64,000 nucleotides of DNA from Thiohalocapsa sp. PB-PSB1. GTDB taxonomy: Bacteria > Pseudomonadota > Gammaproteobacteria > Chromatiales > Chromatiaceae. The position numbers and the translations under genes are program-made. Position 1 is the first letter of the stretch, and the number at the start of each line of letters is the position of its first letter. Below are positions 26,753 to 35,448 of this stretch, one piece after another. The notes under the pieces are model-generated. The model made no database searches. It was given only the letters and a program-made list of their open reading frames with translations, and was not told the DNA's origin. Where the stretch lies: the NCBI GenBank assembly GCA_016745215.1, contig CP050890.1:1426001-1490000 (forward strand), written 5' to 3'.

Positions 26753-27502
26753 ATGACCACCTCAGCACGAGTGGCACTGGTAACGGGTGGTATTGGCGGC
26801 ATCGGCACGGCCATCTGCCAGCGCTTGGCCAGCGACGGGTATAGCGTCGTTGCCAACCATCACCCGTCCGAACAGGAGGCAGCAACTGCCTGGAAAAATG
26901 ACCGGAAAGGCGCCGGTTTCGAAATTGACACGATTGCCGGAGACGTTTCGTCGTTTGACGACTGCGCGAAGATGATCGCTGCTTTGAAAGAATCTCACGG
27001 ACCCGTCTCGGTGCTTGTCAATTGCGCTGGCATCACGCGCGATAGCACGTTTAAAAAGATGGAGAATTCCAGTTGGCGCGCCGTCATTGATGTAAACCTG
27101 AGCAGTGTCTTCAATATCACCCGCAATGTTTGGGAAGACATGCTCGCGGCAAGCTACGGCCGCATCGTCAACATCTCCTCTGTCAATGGGCAGCGTGGCC
27201 AATTCGGCCAATCGAACTACGCCGCTGCCAAGGCCGGTATGCACGGCGTCACAATGAGTCTCGCACAAGAGGGCGCGGCCAAGGGAATCACCGTCAACAC
27301 CGTTTCTCCTGGCTATATTGAGACACCAATGACATTGGCCATGCGTGACGATGTGCGTGAGGCCATCGTCGCGACCGTACCCATGCGGCGTATGGGGCGG
27401 CCAGAAGAGATCGCCAGTGCCGTCGCATTTTTGGTTTCTGACGACAACAGCTATGTCACTGGTATTAACTTGCAGGTCAACGGAGGGCTCTTCGTCCACT
27501 AA
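26753..27502 (+). CDS. phaB: Acetoacetyl-CoA reductase
   Basis: 249-residue short-chain dehydrogenase. It reduces acetoacetyl-CoA to (R)-3-hydroxybutyryl-CoA with NADPH for polyhydroxybutyrate synthesis. The cofactor motif is TGGIGGIGTAI (residues 11-21), with NCAGI and the catalytic set S-Y-K in NISSVNGQRGQFGQSNYAAAK. The C terminus NGGLFVH and the VNGQRGQFGQ loop match PhaB rather than FabG. It lies downstream of the phasin gene and is followed by a rho-independent terminator. No phaC or phaA is in the window. Confidence 0.9.
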   Translation: MTTSARVALVTGGIGGIGTAICQRLASDGYSVVANHHPSEQEAATAWKNDRKGAGFEIDTIAGDVSSFDDCAKMIAALKESHGPVSVLVNCAGITRDSTFKKMENSSWRAVIDVNLSSVFNITRNVWEDMLAASYGRIVNISSVNGQRGQFGQSNYAAAKAGMHGVTMSLAQEGAAKGITVNTVSPGYIETPMTLAMRDDVREAIVATVPMRRMGRPEEIASAVAFLVSDDNSYVTGINLQVNGGLFVH

Positions 27503-27671
27503 CGGAAAAATCCTCCGCAGGATGCACTGGCATTCGCCGATCTGGGTACCCGCGAAAGCAGCAGCCGCGGACTCATAACATACCGTCTGATCTAATTCTC
27601 CTTGGGCCGATCGGCAAGCCGGCCCAAGGCAACCCCTGTCCTCCTCGTCTCTCTCCTATGAGACGTTTCCA

Positions 27672-27698
27672 GCCCGGCTCCCCGCCGGGCTTTTTTTT
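27672..27698 (+). terminator. Rho-independent terminator after phaB
   Basis: GCCCGGC-TCCCC-GCCGGGC followed by eight T residues, 170 bp after phaB and just before the convergent pgi stop. Confidence 0.9.
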
Positions 27699-27705
27699 GA
27701 TTTCG

Positions 27706-29346
27706 TTACATCGAGTTGAAGTAGTATTCGAGCAATGCTTTTGTAGAAGCGTCATGTTCGCCGGAGAGCTTACCTGCGGTCAGTTCATTCAAGATGACCC
27801 CGGCCAGCTTTTTCCCTAGTTCCACTCCCCATTGGTCGAAAGAATTGATGTCCCAGATGATGCCCTGGACAAAAATTTTATGCTCATAGAGCGCAATCAA
27901 AGACCCCAGGGTGTGCGGTTTGAACCGGTCAACCAGGATCGTGTTGGTCGGGCGATTGCCGTCGAACTGTCGGTGCGGGGCGAGGCGTTCGACCTCGGAG
28001 TCCGGCAGGCCCGCGGCCGACATCTCCTGTTTTGCTTCCTCCAGCGTGCGACCGCCCATGAGCGCTTCGGTTTGGGCAAAACAATTGGCTAACAGCTTTG
28101 CATGATGATCGCCGAGGGGATTTTGGCTATGTATAGGAGCGATGAAATCGCATGGAATCAGCTCGGTGCCCTGGTGGATGAGTTGATAAAAGGCATGTTG
28201 GCCGTCTGTACCAGGTTGCCCCCATACGACGGGTCCAGTCGCATAGTCGACACGCGCACCCTCGCGGGTCACGTGCTTGCCGTTACTCTCCATATCGCCC
28301 TGCTGGAAATAGGCAGAGAAATATTCCAAGTATTGATCGTAGGGCAGAATGGCCTGGGTGCGGGCGCCGGCAAAATCAACGTACCAGACCCCGATCAGCG
28401 CCAAGATCACGGGCAAATTCTGTTCCAGCGGGGCAGTGCGGAAATGCTCATCCATGTCATGCGCGCCGGCCAGCAGTTCAGCAAAATTCTGATAGCCAAT
28501 GGCCAACGCGATGGGCAACCCAATTGCCGACCAGAGCGAATAACGCCCGCCGACCCAGTCCCAAAAACCGAACATATTGTCGATGTCGATCCCAAACGCG
28601 GCCACTTTTTCGGCGTTGGTGGAGACAGCGACGAAATGGTTACGCACGGCTGCCTCGTCGCCTAAAGCTGCCACCAGCCATTGTCGCGCACTCTGTGCAT
28701 TCGTCATGGTCTCCTGCGTAGTGAAGGTTTTGGAGGCAACGATGAACAGCGTCGTCTCTGCATCCAAGCCGCGCAGTGTTTCCATCAGATGCGTGCCATC
28801 GACATTGGACACGAAATGCGGCCGAAGTGCATCGGACTGATAGGGCTTCAGCGCGGTGCAGACCATCTTCGGTCCCAGATTGGACCCACCGATACCAATA
28901 TTGACAACATCGGTGATCGGCTTACCCGTGAAGCCCTTCCAGTTGCCAGAGCGAACGCGGTCGCTGAACTCTTCGACGCGGGCAAGTACCGCGTTTACAT
29001 CTGGCATCACATCGACACCATCGACCAGGATCGGCTGGTTTGCGCGGTTGCGCAGCGCCACGTGCAATACGGCGCGTTCCTCGGTGTTATTGATCGGCTC
29101 TCCTGCGAACATCCGTGCACGCCAAGCCTCCAGATCGATGCAACGGGCAAGATCGAATAACAGCGCCAAAGTCCGCTCATTGGCAATATTTTTAGAATAA
29201 TCCAGATGCAGCCCGGCGGCGTCCAGAGTCATACGCTCGGCACGACCAGGATCATTGGCAAACAGTTCACGCATGTGTACACCTGACATCTGCTGCCAAT
29301 GCTGCTTAAGGGCACGCCATTCTGGGGTGGTAGTAATAAGTGGCAT
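27706..29346 (-). CDS. pgi: Glucose-6-phosphate isomerase
   Basis: 546 residues from MPLITTTPEW. It interconverts glucose 6-phosphate and fructose 6-phosphate. Conserved stretches include DVVNIGIGGSNLGPKMVC, FIVASKTFTTQETMTNAQSA, FWDWVGGRYSLWSAIGLP and the C-terminal QGIIWDINSFDQWGVELGKK, which contain the active-site Glu, His and Lys. The start at 29346 is chosen because AGGAG lies 9-10 nt upstream. The frame is open further up to 29463, but that extension (with RRTGVQFKAENRGM) is not like the family. zwf follows upstream on the same strand after a 190-bp gap. Confidence 0.95.
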   Translation of the reverse strand: MPLITTTPEWRALKQHWQQMSGVHMRELFANDPGRAERMTLDAAGLHLDYSKNIANERTLALLFDLARCIDLEAWRARMFAGEPINNTEERAVLHVALRNRANQPILVDGVDVMPDVNAVLARVEEFSDRVRSGNWKGFTGKPITDVVNIGIGGSNLGPKMVCTALKPYQSDALRPHFVSNVDGTHLMETLRGLDAETTLFIVASKTFTTQETMTNAQSARQWLVAALGDEAAVRNHFVAVSTNAEKVAAFGIDIDNMFGFWDWVGGRYSLWSAIGLPIALAIGYQNFAELLAGAHDMDEHFRTAPLEQNLPVILALIGVWYVDFAGARTQAILPYDQYLEYFSAYFQQGDMESNGKHVTREGARVDYATGPVVWGQPGTDGQHAFYQLIHQGTELIPCDFIAPIHSQNPLGDHHAKLLANCFAQTEALMGGRTLEEAKQEMSAAGLPDSEVERLAPHRQFDGNRPTNTILVDRFKPHTLGSLIALYEHKIFVQGIIWDINSFDQWGVELGKKLAGVILNELTAGKLSGEHDASTKALLEYYFNSM

Positions 29347-29539
29347 CGTGGTTGGACTCCTAGATTGCGACATTGAGGTTGGGCGAGCCTTACGCATCCC
29401 CCGGTTTTCTGCCTTGAATTGTACGCCCGTGCGCCGAACCACGCTCTGCTGCGGTAGTCGCAATCTCCACTAGCGATCGCAAGGCAGGCGCCAAAATACG
29501 CCCACGGAATCGAAATCAGCCGCTTCCCGCGCGTCCGAT

Positions 29540-31015
29540 CTATTCATCCATGCCGTTGCGCCAATCCTGATTTTCTTTATCGAATAGCCGATTCGCCTCG
29601 ATCGGTCCCCAGCTGCCGGCGGGGTAGGTGTAAATATAGTCACGCTCGGTAACCCAGAGTTTCAGCACTGGATCGACGACACGCCAAGCATAATTGACTT
29701 CGTCATAGCGTAGGAATAACGAATGGTCGCCTTGCAGAACATCCAGGATCAAAGCTTCATAAGCATCGATCTGGTCGCGGCCGATGCTGCAGGTGCTCGC
29801 ATCCAGGCGCTCGGTCTGAGTACGCATGGTCAGGCCAGGCTGCTTGACCAGGAGTTCCAGGCGCATACACTCGTTGGGCTGAATGTTGAGCAACAGCCAG
29901 TTAGGACGAAACTGCTCGATTGGAGTATCGCTGAATAACTGCTGTGGCGGATGCCGAAAGCGAATGCTGATCAGCGAAGTGGTCGCTCCCATGCGTTTGC
30001 CGGTACGCAGGTAGAAGGGCACACCGCGCCAACGCCAGTTGTCGATATAGAGCTTTAATGCAGCATAGGTCTCGGTACTGCTGCGTGGATCGACGCCGGG
30101 TTCCTCCAAATAGCTGGCAAGATCGACAGCATCGACTTGCCCACCGCGATACTGAGCACGAAAAGCATGGGCATGGACGGCTTGACGCGGAATTGGGCGA
30201 ATCGAGCGCAGCACCTTGACCTTTTCATCGCGTAACGCTTCAGCATCCAAACTTGGCGGCGGTTCCATGGCGACCAATGTCAGCATTTGCAACAGATGGC
30301 TCTGAATCATGTCGCGCAGCGCACCGACACCGTCATAGAAGCCCGCGCGTCCCTCGATGCCGCGAGCCTCGGCATGAGTGATCTGTACATGGTCGATATA
30401 GTTGCGATTCCAAAGCGGTTCGAACAATAAGTTAGCAAAGCGAAACACCAACACGTTTTGCACCGTACTCTTACCCAGGTAATGATCGATACGGTACACC
30501 TGATTTTCGCTGAAATGACGGTGCAGCTTTTGATCCAATATCTCGGCGCTCTCGAGGTCGTAACCAAAGGGTTTCTCGACCACCAGCCGGGACCAGCCAT
30601 GTTGCCGAGCATTGAGTCCGCTTGCAGCAAGTCGCTCGGCAGTGATGCCATAGAAGGTCGGTGCGATTGCCAAATAAAATACCAGATTGACTGAAAACCC
30701 CTGATCGCTCTGCAAGCGCGAAGCCAGCCGCTCATAGCCGGCGGTGTCTTCTAAATCGCCTTCAACGAAATACAGCCGCTCGAGCAAGTGGTCCACAACC
30801 GCGGTCTCGAGTTGCCCTGATATGCGCTCGGTCAGGATACGGCGCACCTCTTCACGCCAGTGTGCGTCAGACCAGTCTCTGCGGCCAAACCCGATGACGC
30901 GGAGTGACGACGCCAAGTGTTCGTTCTTTTCCAGCTCATAGAGGGCGGGCAACAATTTGATTTGAGAAAGATTACCCGTGGCACCGAAAATCACCAACGT
31001 GCAGGATTCATTCAT
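29540..31015 (-). CDS. zwf: Glucose-6-phosphate 1-dehydrogenase
   Basis: 491 residues. It oxidises glucose 6-phosphate to 6-phosphogluconolactone with NADP(+), the entry to the pentose-phosphate and Entner-Doudoroff routes. The nucleotide fold is FGATGNLSQIKLLPALYEL (the family usually has GATGDLA-RKL). The active-site signature is RIDHYLGKSTVQN, with EKPFGYDLESA upstream. The C-terminal part YTYPAGSWGPIEANRLF is typical. It lies on the same strand as pgi and is divergent from glgA across a 92-bp gap, which must hold both promoters. The next pathway genes (pgl, gnd, edd) are absent from the window. Confidence 0.95.
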   Translation of the reverse strand: MNESCTLVIFGATGNLSQIKLLPALYELEKNEHLASSLRVIGFGRRDWSDAHWREEVRRILTERISGQLETAVVDHLLERLYFVEGDLEDTAGYERLASRLQSDQGFSVNLVFYLAIAPTFYGITAERLAASGLNARQHGWSRLVVEKPFGYDLESAEILDQKLHRHFSENQVYRIDHYLGKSTVQNVLVFRFANLLFEPLWNRNYIDHVQITHAEARGIEGRAGFYDGVGALRDMIQSHLLQMLTLVAMEPPPSLDAEALRDEKVKVLRSIRPIPRQAVHAHAFRAQYRGGQVDAVDLASYLEEPGVDPRSSTETYAALKLYIDNWRWRGVPFYLRTGKRMGATTSLISIRFRHPPQQLFSDTPIEQFRPNWLLLNIQPNECMRLELLVKQPGLTMRTQTERLDASTCSIGRDQIDAYEALILDVLQGDHSLFLRYDEVNYAWRVVDPVLKLWVTERDYIYTYPAGSWGPIEANRLFDKENQDWRNGMDE

Positions 31016-31107
31016 ATGCTTCTCTCCTAAATCTTCACTTTGTGATACCGTGAGGAATAATTAAAACGATCGCCTTTACAAAGCGAACCTGCGCGCGCAC
31101 GATTGCA

Positions 31108-32637
31108 ATGGACAAAAACCCAGATTTCGATCGAGCCCCATCGGCGTCCGGCTACAGCGTTCTCGTTGCGAGCAGCGAAGCGCATCCGTTGATTAAAACC
31201 GGCGAGCTCGCGGATGTGGCCTCGAGCCTTCCCAGCGCACTGCGCGAGTTGGGCCATGACGCGCGTCTGGTCGTGCCGGCCTACCCACAAGCCAGGCGCA
31301 TGGTGCGCGAACTCAGACGGCTGATGGAATGGCGCCTGCCAGGCATCCCCAAGCCCGTGCAGATTCTGCATGGTTTCCTGCCCGACCGCGACCTACCCGT
31401 CTACCTGGTGGACGCGCCAGATCATTTTTCCCGCGAAGGAAACCCCTATACCGATATGAGCGGCAATGATTGGGGCGACAACCCAGAACGATTTCTACTG
31501 TTCTGCCGGGTGGTCGGTCACCTCGCTATGGGCTTGCCGACACTCGACTGGCGCCCTGACATCCTCCACTGCAACGATTGGCAAACTGGCTTGGTACCTG
31601 TGCTGCTGCGCGATCAAGCCGATCGCCCGGCCATCATCTTTACCATTCACAACCTGGCGTACCAAGGGGTGTTTGATCGCGCAACGTTTGATCGGCTGCA
31701 CCTACCGGCCGCACTCTGGTCGATGGCAGGACTGGAGTTTCATCATCGCATGTCATTCATCAAGGGTGGCATCAGCTTCGCTGATCTTATCAATACAGTC
31801 AGCCCGAGCCATGCTGAGGAAATCAAAACACCTGCGCACGGCTTTGGCCTCGACGGGCTGTTACGCCAACTGGGCGGACGCTTTTGCGGCATCCTAAATG
31901 GCATCGACTACCGAGAATGGAATCCCGCTCAGGACTCGACATTGCCGCAAACGTATGATGCGCACCGCATTCATCTCAAAGCTGAGAATAAGCTGGCACT
32001 CCAAAGCTTGTTCAGCCTGCCCCGTAACGAATCCACCTTCATTTTCGGTTACATGGGCAGATTTGTGGAACAAAAGGGCGTCGACCTGATTGTCGACATC
32101 CTGCCGCAATTGTTGCAAGAAGCCTCCATCCAGCTGGTTATGCAGGGCGTCGGCGACCGCGATATGGAAAGGACCCTGGCCGAGATCGCTGCGAGTAACC
32201 CTGACCGGGTCAGCGTGCATATCGGTTACGACGAAAGGTATGCTCACCTGATCGAAGCGGGCAGCGACGCCTTTTTGATGCCATCGCGCTTCGAGCCTTG
32301 CGGTCTGAATCAGATGTACAGTCTACGCTATGGCAACGTACCGATCGCGCATAATACCGGCGGCCTCGCCGATACAGTGATCGATGCCACCGAACAAGCC
32401 CTGGCCAACGGTACCGCGAATGGGCTCCTATTCAATGACGCAAACCCGGACGGACTCTGGTACGCAATCGAAAAGGCCGTTCATTTGTCTCGCAACGAGC
32501 CGGAGCGTTGGAGGGCAATGATCCTCGCTGGCATGCGTCAGGATCTCAGCTGGGAAGCCAGCGCGCGTCGCTACCAGTCTTTCTACGCCGAGGCCCTCGA
32601 GGCACGCTGGCAGCACACAAGGGTCGCATCGGCCTGA
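31108..32637 (+). CDS. glgA: Glycogen synthase (ADP-glucose type)
   Basis: 509-residue GT5 glycosyltransferase that elongates alpha-1,4-glucan from ADP-glucose. Family marks are SSEAHPLIKTGELADVASSL near the N terminus, HCNDWQTGLVPVLLRD, HNLAYQGVFDR, GYMGRFVEQKGVDLI, MPSRFEPCGLNQMYSLRYG and NTGGLADTV. The KxGGL nucleotide-binding motif reads KTGEL here, with Glu in place of the second Gly. This is unusual and lies next to the ADP phosphate site. The gene is divergent from zwf. No glgB, glgC or intact glgP is present, though a glgP scrap lies at 5.7-5.9 kb. Confidence 0.92.
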   Translation: MDKNPDFDRAPSASGYSVLVASSEAHPLIKTGELADVASSLPSALRELGHDARLVVPAYPQARRMVRELRRLMEWRLPGIPKPVQILHGFLPDRDLPVYLVDAPDHFSREGNPYTDMSGNDWGDNPERFLLFCRVVGHLAMGLPTLDWRPDILHCNDWQTGLVPVLLRDQADRPAIIFTIHNLAYQGVFDRATFDRLHLPAALWSMAGLEFHHRMSFIKGGISFADLINTVSPSHAEEIKTPAHGFGLDGLLRQLGGRFCGILNGIDYREWNPAQDSTLPQTYDAHRIHLKAENKLALQSLFSLPRNESTFIFGYMGRFVEQKGVDLIVDILPQLLQEASIQLVMQGVGDRDMERTLAEIAASNPDRVSVHIGYDERYAHLIEAGSDAFLMPSRFEPCGLNQMYSLRYGNVPIAHNTGGLADTVIDATEQALANGTANGLLFNDANPDGLWYAIEKAVHLSRNEPERWRAMILAGMRQDLSWEASARRYQSFYAEALEARWQHTRVASA

Positions 32638-32649
32638 TCGGCTGCGGCC

Positions 32650-32920
32650 AACAGATTGCAGCGAACAGAAATGCCGTTGGGGCAATGCGGTCAGGGCGCG
32701 GAACGAGGCCCTGCCGGCTAGAGATCGCGCACAACGAGCCTGAACGTGAAGCCAAGGTCCAGCAGTGCCCTCGGTGGTTGGGCTCTCGCCAGTTTGCGGG
32801 GCGCATTCCACCTCGGCAGTCGTCCTCGTTCGCGACCACGGCCACGCCGGGCCGCACCTCGCCGTGGTCTGCGAACTCGCTCGCGTTGGCGAACAGGTTC
32901 GTCAGCACCTAGGTCGGCCG
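32650..32920 (-). pseudogene. Probable sensor histidine kinase remnant (HATPase domain)
   Basis: On the minus strand from about 32910 one frame reads MLTNLFANASEFADHGEVRP then GVAVVANEDD, resembling the N-box helix of histidine kinases (LxNLLxNAxKxAxxG). After a frameshift, RALLDLGFTFRLVVRDLAGR follows. Surrounding sequence is broken in all frames. The assignment rests on one motif and is tentative. Confidence 0.35.
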
Positions 32921-33231
32921 CAGCCAGTTGCCCGCAACCGGTGCTGCAAGCTCGGGTCGGGATCAATGTCGCAGATGAAACTGTGCACATATTTCCAAGG
33001 GTTGGCGGGAAAAACGGTTTTTACTACAGGGAGAAAGAGTTGCCGCCAGCGCTCGTCTACATCGCCAAGAATTGACGGTAGGAATGTAGCTGTATGCGTC
33101 CACTTTATCCTGCATTCCGCGCCTTCGAAATCCATGGGCTGAGGCGATTTTTGTCGATGTACCTGGACACTAGATCATTGCGAAGTTGTGATCAATTAGG
33201 CGCGAAATAGAAACTCTACGCGGCTAGAAGG
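32921..33231. other. Intergenic sequence, no supported gene
   Basis: A minus-strand frame at 32902-33135 (FLPSILGDVDERWRQLFLPV) has coding-like composition but no recognised family and no convincing start. The string ggctgaggcgatttttgtcgat at 33127 recurs slightly changed at 34918. Confidence 0.3.
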
Positions 33232-33405
33232 ATGCTGCCTTCACAGAACGTAAGGATGCACCGCAGAGACGCCAAGGTGCCTCGCCCGCAAGCAGACCTT
33301 GACCAGCCGTGGCAGCCGCTCGGCGTAGGAGCCCGCTTGCGGGCGACTCGGCAGAAGATGCCAGCGGAGCGGACGCGAGCGCCGCGCCTTTCCCAGGAGA
33401 AAGGC
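33232..33405 (-). repeat. Dispersed ~190-bp repeat, single copy
   Basis: Inverted single copy of the unit arrayed at 16951-18075: caccgcagagacgc, cgcctt/gcctcgcccgcaagcag, gtaggagcccgcttgcgggcga, and ggacgcgagcgccgcgcctttc. Confidence 0.75.
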
Positions 33406-33417
33406 TGTAGGCCACTA

Positions 33418-33820
33418 TCTTCCCGACAAATTAACTGAGGATACCCCAGGGTGCAACCCGCCTAGTGATGGTGCAGAAACAAGCTAAACAGGTTTTTGGC
33501 TTGGGTGTCGCCTGCCGACTCATTCGGTACCGGTATCGGTATCGGCGTCGGTATCGAACTGACCAACTCCGATTCCGATAGCGACCCCGACCCCGATTGC
33601 ACTCCCCGCCGATGTCTGGATAGCGTGGTATAGGTTATTCATGAACCGCTACCTAGTGCTACTTGATCGGGATCGGGATCGGGATCGAAAAGACATCACA
33701 TCAGGGCGTGAGAAACCTGATGTTTGCTGGGTGGATAGTTGCTGGGCGCTGCCTTCAAAGAATATGAATCAAACTTCATTCCGGTTGAATAGCTGAACAT
33801 TCTGCCCCGGCAGCACCCGG
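33418..33820 (+). repeat. Family-3 hexamer-core element interrupted by a family-2 element
   Basis: The left part (ttcccgacaaattaactgag, gataccccagggtgcaaccc) matches the start of family-3 copies at 8975 and 11352. The right part resumes at 33657 with cttgatcgggatcgggatcg, the CATCAGG/CCTGATG hairpin and the GCTGGG units. It ends one base before the pyrF stop codon. The family-2 element at 33462-33656 lies between them. Confidence 0.65.
33462..33656 (+). repeat. Family-2 hexamer-core element, short form
   Basis: Starts ctagtgatggtgcagaaaca and ends gaaccgctacctag, the same termini as the element at 39198-39531. The internal four-helix-bundle remnant is fully deleted, leaving GGTATC/GGCGTC and GATAGC/GACCCC hexamers between the ends. 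Confidence 0.7.
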
Positions 33821-34546
33821 CTAGGATTTGAATAAAGAGCTGATTGTAGATTGAATTTTTTCCGCTGCGGCGCGTGGGTCAGTGGCATGCTTGATCGGAC
33901 GTCCAACGACGATATAATCCGCCCCGTTGCAAAACGCCTGTTCTACGCTGACAACCCGTTTTTGATCGTCTTCAGGACGGTTGTCCACGGGGCGAATGCC
34001 AGGGGAGACGACCAGGAACCGATCCCCAAGGTCAGCGCGGAGTCGTTTGGCCTCTAATCCCGACGAAATCACACCATCGCAACCAAGTCTTAGTGCTTTT
34101 CGTGCGCGGCTCAGGACTAAATCTTCCACATCGCAGCGAAAGCCAAGTGCATCTAGGTCAGAGCGATCCAGGCTGGTCAATACCGTAACGGCTAAAATTC
34201 TCAGCCCGTTCTTTTGCGCTGCGGCTGCCTCGAGCATTGTGTCGTTTCCGTGCACGGTAACAAAATCGACGCCGCGATTCTGCAACTGGCGCACGGCACG
34301 CGCTACGGTCTCCGGCACGTCAAAAAATTTGAGATCGCAAAATATCCGCTTATTCTGTGTGCCTAGCCAGTCGATTAGCTCGAAGTAACTGCCGGACATA
34401 AATAGTTCGAGACCGATCTTATAGAAGGTCACCGCTTCACCCAACGCATCGACCATTCGCTTGGCAGAACTCAGGTCGGGAACGTCAAGGGCAAAGATGA
34501 GCCTTTCATTTGCAGGGATCACCTTTGGCGACAGCTGTGTAATCAT
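33821..34546 (-). CDS. pyrF: Orotidine 5'-phosphate decarboxylase
   Basis: 241 residues. It converts OMP to UMP, the last step of pyrimidine synthesis. Key motifs are LIFALDVPDLSSAKRMVDAL, FYKIGLELFM, the catalytic DLKFFDVPETVARAVRQL (D-x-K-x-x-D) and GADYIVVGRPIKHATDPRAA. It has the typical gammaproteobacterial PyrF length. The stop codon abuts the end of a family-3 repeat, so the 3' untranslated region is repeat DNA. Confidence 0.95.
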   Translation of the reverse strand: MITQLSPKVIPANERLIFALDVPDLSSAKRMVDALGEAVTFYKIGLELFMSGSYFELIDWLGTQNKRIFCDLKFFDVPETVARAVRQLQNRGVDFVTVHGNDTMLEAAAAQKNGLRILAVTVLTSLDRSDLDALGFRCDVEDLVLSRARKALRLGCDGVISSGLEAKRLRADLGDRFLVVSPGIRPVDNRPEDDQKRVVSVEQAFCNGADYIVVGRPIKHATDPRAAAEKIQSTISSLFKS

Positions 34547-34560
34547 TAGGGAAGAGCGGA

Positions 34561-34728
34561 CTATTGGCTGACAGTATCGACGCGTTTGGTCATACGGTTG
34601 AGTGCGCTATGCCGAGCAGAGGGATCATATACAAAGCCCAATGTGGCCGAGGCAAAGAGCTGATCCTCTGAGACGAGACCATGGCCTTGGCCAACATGGA
34701 GGGAGGCTTTCTGCCTGATCCCAGCCAT
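34561..34728 (-). CDS. Possible small protein upstream of pyrF
   Basis: 55 codons on the same strand, ending 14 nt before pyrF: MAGIRQKASLHVGQGHGLVS, then EDQLFASATLGFVYDPSARH and SALNRMTKRVDTVSQ. The composition looks coding, but no ribosome site is clear and no family is recognised. It may be the C-terminal relic of a longer gene. The gap between it and tRNA-Glu has no other signal. Confidence 0.3.
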   Translation of the reverse strand: MAGIRQKASLHVGQGHGLVSEDQLFASATLGFVYDPSARHSALNRMTKRVDTVSQ

Positions 34729-34768
34729 GTTACCCGGTGAGGGTATTTGTCAAAGCTCTTGATTGAAT

Positions 34769-34844
34769 TGGCGTCCCCACGGGGATTCGAACCCCGGTTG
34801 CCGCCGTGAAAGGGCGGTGTCCTAGGCCTCTAGACGATGGGGAC
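34769..34844 (-). tRNA. tRNA-Glu (anticodon TTC)
   Basis: The reverse complement begins GTCCCCATCGTCTAGAGGCC, has the anticodon loop CTTTCAC in the stem CCGCC/GGCGG, a T-arm GGGGTTCGAATCCCC, acceptor pairing GTCCCC/GGGGAC and an encoded CCA end. The left edge may be off by one or two bases. Confidence 0.92.
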
Positions 34845-35146
34845 AAAAGGCCGGTTCAAGCGAGTCTGAAGGTCAAAGCACCAATGATGAGCTTGATCAG
34901 ACGCGGCTTATGATTTTTTGGCTAAGGCGATTTCTGTCGATAAACCTACCACCTGGCTTGTCTTCTCGTCCGCCTTCATTGTCGCGAAGGCGAACGAGAA
35001 TCCGGCGCCAGTTGGTCTGTTTCTCTCCGGCAATTGCCTAAGATCCTCTGCCTTGATTCGCAGTAGGTTCACAGATTTTTAACCTATATCGAACCTGACG
35101 TGTCGACTTGCGAATAGGGCATGTGGAGATACTACAGCCTTGCGTT
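34845..35146. other. Spacer between the two tRNA genes, nothing recognised
   Basis: About 300 bp without a coding frame or RNA I can identify. It contains a copy of the short string ggctaaggcgatttctgtcga that resembles 33127-33148. Confidence 0.4.
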
Positions 35147-35222
35147 TGGTGGAGCCAGGCGGGATCGAACCGCCGACCTCAACACTGCCAGTGTTGCGCT
35201 CTCCCAGCTGAGCTATGGCCCC
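35147..35222 (-). tRNA. tRNA-Ala (anticodon GGC)
   Basis: The reverse complement starts GGGGCCATAGCTCAGCTGGG, has the anticodon stem-loop CAACACTGGCAGTGTTG with GGC, the T-arm GGCGGTTCGATCCCGCC, the 3' acceptor strand TGGCTCC (pairing imperfectly with the 5' GGGGCCA) and an encoded ACCA end. 76 nt long. Confidence 0.94.
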
Positions 35223-35448
35223 GAACAGCAAGCTGGGCATATTAAGCATGAATCGCGATTTTGTCCAGCCAATTTTTTAGCCGCGTCCATCTCGCCATAC
35301 AACGCGGCTTGACCGGCAACGCCCAGATTACACGTATACTGCGTTGTAAAATAGACCCATCCAGAGACATGCCCGAAGATGCCTTGTGCAAAGCCATACT
35401 GGCATCCATGTTAAATCGCCTGAAAATCTCGATCGGAGTTCATTGAAC

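Noticed and set aside
34769..35222. tRNA-associated integration site
   Set aside because: No integrase gene, partial tRNA duplication or island boundary was found next to either tRNA gene.
35300..35345. Heat-shock (sigma-32) promoter for htpX
   Set aside because: CTTGAC is followed by a CCCAGATTA string, but the spacing is too short for the consensus, so it was not called.
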